NCBI GenBank assembly: GCA_000729835.1
Contig: JFHB01000221.1
Coordinates: 1 to 49,899, forward strand
Length of the DNA stretch: 49,899 nucleotides
From: Atkinsonella hypoxylon
Taxonomy: Eukaryota; Ascomycota; Sordariomycetes; Hypocreales; Clavicipitaceae
Direction of reading: 5' to 3'
In this document: positions 44,591 to 49,899 of the stretch, piece by piece
How the letters are laid out: the number at the start of each line of letters is the position of its first letter
Numbering within the stretch: the stretch's first letter is position 1
Notes under the pieces: generated by a model
The model's input: the letters and a program-made list of their open reading frames with translations, nothing else
What the model was told of the DNA's origin: nothing
Database searches by the model: none
Program-made: the position numbers and the translations under genes

Positions 44591-45456
44591 TAGGCTTTAC
44601 TGGGGTAACAAGTGCCTGCACTGCAGCCTGCAGAGCTTGGCGCTAACAGCCTGAGGCTCAAGGCGGCGATGAAGGCGCCTAGGTACCAGAGTGAGCAGAC
44701 GCATAATAACAAGTAGAGAGTCGACCGCTACTTTTGCTCCGTCTGCCTAATCACGGGGTAGTTTGTTCATTCACCCTCTCGTGGTACTCCTGACTGCTCA
44801 ACATTTATCCATATTTGCCCTTAGTCGTCCGATGCTAGATTCAACCCATCTTCGTTCAAGTCTCGTCGGGAGCTCGAAGAACCGTTGGGCGGTCTTATTT
44901 GCCACGGTGACTCACCTTTTTTCTTAAAGACCATTAAGGAATTGAAGGCCAGAGTGAGTTCGTGAATGCATCATTTGGGAGCATCTCCGAATTGAAATTC
45001 ATGGACACGGGTCAAATCAAAGACGGACGACCTTGGCAGCAAGCACACATCAGTCGTTGGTTGCCTACTGCTTGATCAGTTTTGGCCAGTTGCTGCCAGT
45101 TGCTGCCAGTCTTCACACTTGCACCACAAACGCATTCAATATTTCTTCCATCCCCTCAAACATCAATATCAGGATCACATCGAACGTCCTACACCGCTCG
45201 AGCGCCTAAGTTGAAAGCTTCTGCTCTTGCCAACTTATATCAGCAGCGCATCATAGCTCATGGCCACCGCCATCAAAAACACCTTGACATTCGCGTATCA
45301 AAGCTTTCAATCTGTATTTATACTACAAGCACATGGGGTTGAAGAAGCAGCTCCGGTAGTTCTTGGCAAAAAGGCGGCAAGATCCCATCGGACTCCTGGT
45401 CACCTCCCGCTATCCTTCTTGCATCCTTGTGCAAAGTGCGTCAACGGCTAGAAAAA
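44591..45456. promoter_or_regulatory. Presumed promoter and leader of the PARP-E2 gene
   Basis: No gene is supported. The stretch leads to the PARP-E2 start at 45457 and includes a repeated TTGCTGCCAG word at 45091-45110. The short frame at 45082-45342 shows no family resemblance. Confidence 0.4.
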
Positions 45457-48400
45457 ATGAGTGCTAGAATGAAAGCATTCTACGCCGACCTAACGTACAT
45501 CAAGAAATTGCAAATAGAAAATGTCATTGACATCAGACGAGGCGATTCAGACGGCGAGGTTACACTTAAATATCACGATGCAAATTTTGAGGGTTCCTTA
45601 GAAATTCAAATATTGGCCACTGGTGGGTTTCTCTTCTGTTCTAACAGCCAATCTGGACGCCCTACTCATGAACAATAACACTAGATATTACCTCTTACCC
45701 AGAAGGATCGTCGTTCATGATATTTACCTCTTCCGACACATGCAGTGCCGACACTATCAAGCACCTTGAGCAAATTTCAGCTTCTACCTATAGTTATCGA
45801 CTGCAGGATGTCATCCAGGCACTGTCTACGAGGCTTGCGCTGAAATTGCAAGAAAGTCCCATTAACCCCGCGTCCAAATCATTCGGAGACGATCCAGTTG
45901 ATGATGAAAATGATGAGCTCAATCTCGATGACTTTGAGACAATTGACACAGTTTATGACGAATATTTTGAGCCTCAAAGGAATTCTACGCCAACAATCGA
46001 CGCCATCCCACAAACTATTGAGAGCTTACAGAGAATACAGAGGGAATTGAGAGCATCGAAGCTCGCTGGCTTTTCTGTAGGAATCTTTACGTACCGCGAA
46101 GACAGACCAGCGGAGATAGTGTCATTGTCAATCCGGGTTTCCAAGCTGGAGCTTCCTTCAACAACCGTCAGTGCTTGGGGTCTCGAAGAAACGGACTATG
46201 TCGTAATGTTGATCAAGTTCTTGAGGCCATACCTAGATCTGAAGAGTCTGATGTCTCAAGTACCGCCCAATAAATTCGTCGCCTTCCGATTCGGGAAGTG
46301 TACAGCACCAAAACCAGCGGCTCGATGCGCAAGAATGATGTTTGAGTCTCCTGTTGAATACGAAGTAGAGCCTCGGGATGAGAAGTTAGACATCAAACCG
46401 ATAAATGAGAAAGTTGGAGTCACGTTTTCTTCGATTCACATGTCCAATACGTTGAATGACCTTCTCAACGAACGATTCTGTGAACTGTTCAAAATACGAA
46501 GAGACAGGCATTGTACGTGGGATGCTGCACAAGACTTGTTGGACCAGACTCAAGGGCGAGACACTGAGCAACATAATGCCGGATCGCAATCTTTCCTCGC
46601 AACTGAGCATTGTCATGACAGCAAAGAAACCTCCTCGTATCTCAAGCGCCACATGGGCTCGCATCAAGATAGCTCTCTGGAACCAGAGATAAATGTCAAC
46701 TTCATTCTAGTCGCGATGCAATTTGCCCTCCATCGCCTGCAGAAATGTACAGAATATTGTATGGTGTGCCATCGACGGCAGGAGAACGATTTCGAAACAC
46801 TTAAACCCTACGTTTGCTCGAGACCACTTTGTTTGTACCAATATCTATCTTTAGCTTTTGGGGCAAGTCTTGAGACTGAGGTCATCCATAGTCCTTATGT
46901 TGTTGATTTACTGATCAGCCTGTTTTTTGCTGCGCTGACAACTGGGCGCCTCCGAGAGCTTCCTCGTGGTCTGGCTCTAAAGGTACCTGTCATGGATGAA
47001 TCTCATCCTACCGTCAAGATCAAAATTTCCTTGTCATCAAACATGTTCAGCATCAACTCCAATGAGCAAGTAGTACCCTTCAAGCAGGGCGCTGTCACGA
47101 TTCGTGAAGGCGACTGGGTTCTTATACTGGTCAATACCACTGAAGGCAAGTACTTCTATTTCTTCAGTTCAAACAAATGATATATCTTGGCCTTGATCGA
47201 AAAATATTTCCATAGCAGTCCACCAAGCCTCAGACCCGCGACTAATGTAGATATGACGCAGGATTCGAGAAACATGTATGCCGCATTACTCAGTGGCTTG
47301 AAGACGATCTCTTCTCCTTCCAGAAAATCGATCGTGTATTGAACCCCTTGGAAATTCCTCCAAGTGACAGATCTAGGTTGCTTCCAAACAAAACCAAGAA
47401 CACTGCGGCAGGCTGGCTTCCTGCAGTTTTGTCGGTCTACAGCTATGATCCTGACGATCTAGACGCGAACCATAGTATGATCGGCCTGAGGCAGCTGCTC
47501 GTCGTAATGCCTTCTGTATTAGAGATGAGAGAATACTTGCTGGAGGCCCCGGGAAGAAATCTTGGTACATGGACTCGGATCAATAGATCTACCTTAACAC
47601 TTGTTCGTTGGATTGTGGCTTCGAACACATCTTATCTCGTGCAAGACAGCGCCGTCCCTGATATTCGAAACGCGGATGGTAAAAGTACCGCCGCTACACC
47701 TGGAATAGTAGATGAAATCTCGGCAACCATAGTAGGCATGGATAGTTCTTGGATGCTGTTTAGATTTGCTCAAGGATCTCCAGATAGGGAGAGAGCGTTT
47801 GTGAAGGCGGTTGAAGACCTGAGAGCTTCCGATGCTTCCAAAAAGGACTACCCCACGCTTTTTGCATGGCATGGCAGCCCCATCGGTAATTGGCACAGTA
47901 TAATTCGCACAGGCTTGGATTTCGCCGATACAATGCATGGTAGAAGTTCTGGTCATGGGGTGTATTTAAGCAAGAATTTCAGTACAAGCAAAGGGTATAT
48001 GGGGGGGAGCATGGCTGGTATGGTAAGCAAACGGAACATCCCCTTTCATTCCGTGCATTATTAATTGCCATACATCTTCTTTCAAGACTGACTTGTTGAT
48101 ACCTCCAATAGAGGCCCTACTTTGGCCCATGGCCTGTTTCGGTTCTGAAACCAAACTCCGCTCTCAGCATCTGTGAGATTGTCAATTCGGCGGAGAAGTT
48201 TGTTTCTGCTTCCCCTCACTATGTTATCAACAAGCCGGAATGGATTCAATGCCGGTACCTTTTGTTGCAGGTCGATCCTACAGAGGACGCCATTAAGACC
48301 TCATTGTCCACGCCGCTCCGAGGCTCAAACACAAGCTACATCAAACAAGACCCCGTCAATATGATAGTAGGACAGCTATTTCAGCCGCTGAAGATACCTA

Positions 48401-49269
48401 TGGCGGCAACACCTTTCCTCGATAGACTGAGAGACACTCTCGGGACGGAAGAATCAGCGGACATCGAAGTACCCTGCATGGAAGGCTCACACGATGAATC
48501 TGATGACGGAGATGATCCGGAGATCCTGACTGAGAATATTCAGTCCATCGATGACAGGTTACAGGGACGGAAGCGCACGCGTGATATTTCTCTCTCAGGG
48601 CGTGGCAACGCGCCGGATCCGCGTGGTAGGGCGACTTTTCGCCCAGGAGCGTTGGACTTTACTACTCTACCACAGCTTCCCGATCCTTCTTGGGCAACTT
48701 CATCACGAGTCGCGGCTCGTACCCTTACGCGAGAGCTCCAAGCGCTCTTCAAGATACAGTCAGAAAACGATACAGCGTCGCTTGGTTGGTATCTTGATGT
48801 ATCCAGGGTCAATAACCTCTATCACTGGATTGTAGAGCTCCATACATTCGATCATGACCTCCCGCTTACAAAAGATATGGTGGGAAAGGGATACACTAGC
48901 ATCGTTCTGGAAGTTCGTTTTGGTGAGAATTTCCCCATGTCTCCGCCCTTTGTGAGAGTCATCCGCCCTCGATTTCTGCCGTTTCTCCAGGGGGGCGGTG
49001 GCCACGTCACGGCAGGAGGAGCGATCTGCTCTGAAATGCTCACCAGCTCAGGCTGGTCTCCTGCATTCAGCATGGAGAGCGTGTTTCTTCAAATCCGCCT
49101 GGGGCTCTGTGATAGAGAACGTCCGGCAAGACTAGAGACGGGATTCATGGCTGGCAAGGACTATGGTATCGGAGAAGCTGTGGCTGCGTATGAACGAGCG
49201 GCACGAGCACATGGGTGGACGGTACCAACGGATTTGACAATGATGGAAGCGAGATGGAACGGGGTTTGA
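45457..49269 (+). CDS. PARP / ubiquitin-conjugating enzyme (UBE2Q-like) fusion
   Basis: A protein of 1181 residues. Exons: 45457-45622, 45685-47145, 47262-48022 and 48112-49269. The N-terminus (1-110) looks RWD-like (ITSYPEGSSFMIF). A second beta-rich unit follows at about 160-260 (VSAWGLEETDYVVMLIKF). A Cys pair cluster is C414-x2-C417 and C433-x4-C438 (EYCMVCHRR, YVCSRPLCLYQYLSLAFG), as in the PARP6/8/16 group. The PARP catalytic region holds H746 (LFAWHGSPIGNWHSIIRTGL) and Y777 (GHGVYLSKNF); the third position lies in IQCRYLLLQ, with no Glu, suggesting mono-ADP-ribosylation or inactivity. An acidic linker leads to an E2 fold (about 1000-1150) with FPMSPPFVRVIRPRF and the likely active C1102 in HVTAGGAICSEML. 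The intron at 47146-47261 starts GCAAGT, a GC-AG intron. Fusions of this kind are known in filamentous fungi; the function is unclear. Confidence 0.93.
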
Positions 49270-49899
49270 GTGAATGCTCAGGGCTACTTTGATCCCATAT
49301 GTGGATGGGAAGGATGATGGTCTGATGGATGGATGGGTGGATGTTTGTATGGGCTGGGATAGATTGAAAGTGTCTGCAGGCTTTTTTTCGCCAGGAGTCG
49401 ATCATACAAGTTGCGTGGGTTATTCAATGCCAGTTGGTCATCTGTTCTGGTCTACTAGGCTGCAGGACTGCAGCAGCTCCGGGCCACGTTGAGACACTAC
49501 AAGTTGAATATAAATGCAAATTCTATGTGACAGGCATTATTTAGCTTTAGCCCCATTGCGCAGAGAAATAACGAAGGCAATTGCACTTTTTTCTACGTAG
49601 GGCCGGCAAAAATCGACCTTGATGCTAAGTTTGTTTTTACAGTAGCCCGGGAGTGTCTCCGGCGGAGCGGGATCTTTGCTTGGGGAAAAAAAAAAAAAAA
49701 GAAGAAGAAAATAGCCTCTAGCCGCGGGCAAATGGGGACAACGACCGGAAAGGGGAAGGGAAGCATGAAGAGTTTGCATGTAGATGGGACAAACCTACGT
49801 CGATCAGGAAAACAAGGCACCAGATCGGGGGACTCTGGGTTTATACTCTGGGTTTATACTTGCGGGAAGGGGAAAAAAGATCTTTTTCGTTTTAATTTT
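49270..49899. other. 3' flank of PARP-E2 gene to window end
   Basis: No gene is supported. A TGGATGGATGGG tetramer-like run lies at about 49324-49343 and an A-rich/GAA tract at 49685-49710. A direct repeat TCTGGGTTTATAC occurs twice close to the end (about 49833-49860). Confidence 0.55.

Overview
The window is nuclear DNA of a filamentous ascomycete (Pezizomycotina), most likely a Sordariomycete of the Hypocreales type. The evidence is intron-split genes (introns mostly 50-230 bp, GT-AG ends, CTAAC/CTGAC branch sites), a pyrG with the long Pezizomycotina insertion, Zn(II)2Cys6 regulators, a fungal PARP-E2 fusion, and genes on both strands without operons. I reconstructed twelve protein genes by hand from splice sites and protein-family patterns, plus one clear pseudogene and two MITE-like elements.

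Layout: 1.5-2.6 kb, pyrG/URA3 orotidine-5'-phosphate decarboxylase (+). 3.5-4.7 kb, a decayed Zn2Cys6 regulator (+). 6.4-8.1 kb, a six-exon CCCH zinc-finger protein (+). 8.3-8.5 kb, a 108-bp-period tandem duplication. 8.6-10.0 kb, a GC-rich intronless SCP2-type thiolase (-). 10.8-13.4 kb, a polyQ Zn2Cys6 transcription factor with a (GT)16 microsatellite in its intron (-). 13.4-19.2 kb, a gene-poor stretch. 19.2-21.6 kb, TCF25/Rqc1 (-). 22.6-24.5 kb, LSM14/Scd6 (-). 25.7-26.5 kb, the SNARE Vti1 (-). 28.2-29.9 kb, an FAD-dependent amine-oxidase-like protein (+). 30.4-31.5 kb, COX11 (+). 32.0-32.5 kb, ribosomal protein uL24/RPL26 (+). 33.9-36.6 kb, a putative eIF4E-binding protein (-). 36.6-40.7 kb, mostly non-coding with a 350-bp MITE. 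40.7-41.7 kb, a small SET-domain protein (+). 42.1-44.0 kb, a type II membrane protein (-). 44.3-44.6 kb, a second MITE. 45.5-49.3 kb, a PARP / ubiquitin-conjugating-enzyme fusion (+).

Most genes are housekeeping and work independently. Four of them (Rqc1, Scd6, uL24 and the eIF4E-binding candidate) act on translation or mRNA fate, but they are not co-directional or evenly spaced, so I read this as coincidence. The most interesting gene is the 1181-residue PARP-E2 fusion, which joins an ADP-ribosyltransferase fold and a UBE2Q-like E2 fold in one protein and uses a GC-AG intron. Other points of interest are the two well-bounded MITEs, the step-by-step decay of the zinc-cluster pseudogene, and an apparently coding extension past the stop of the eIF4E-binding candidate.
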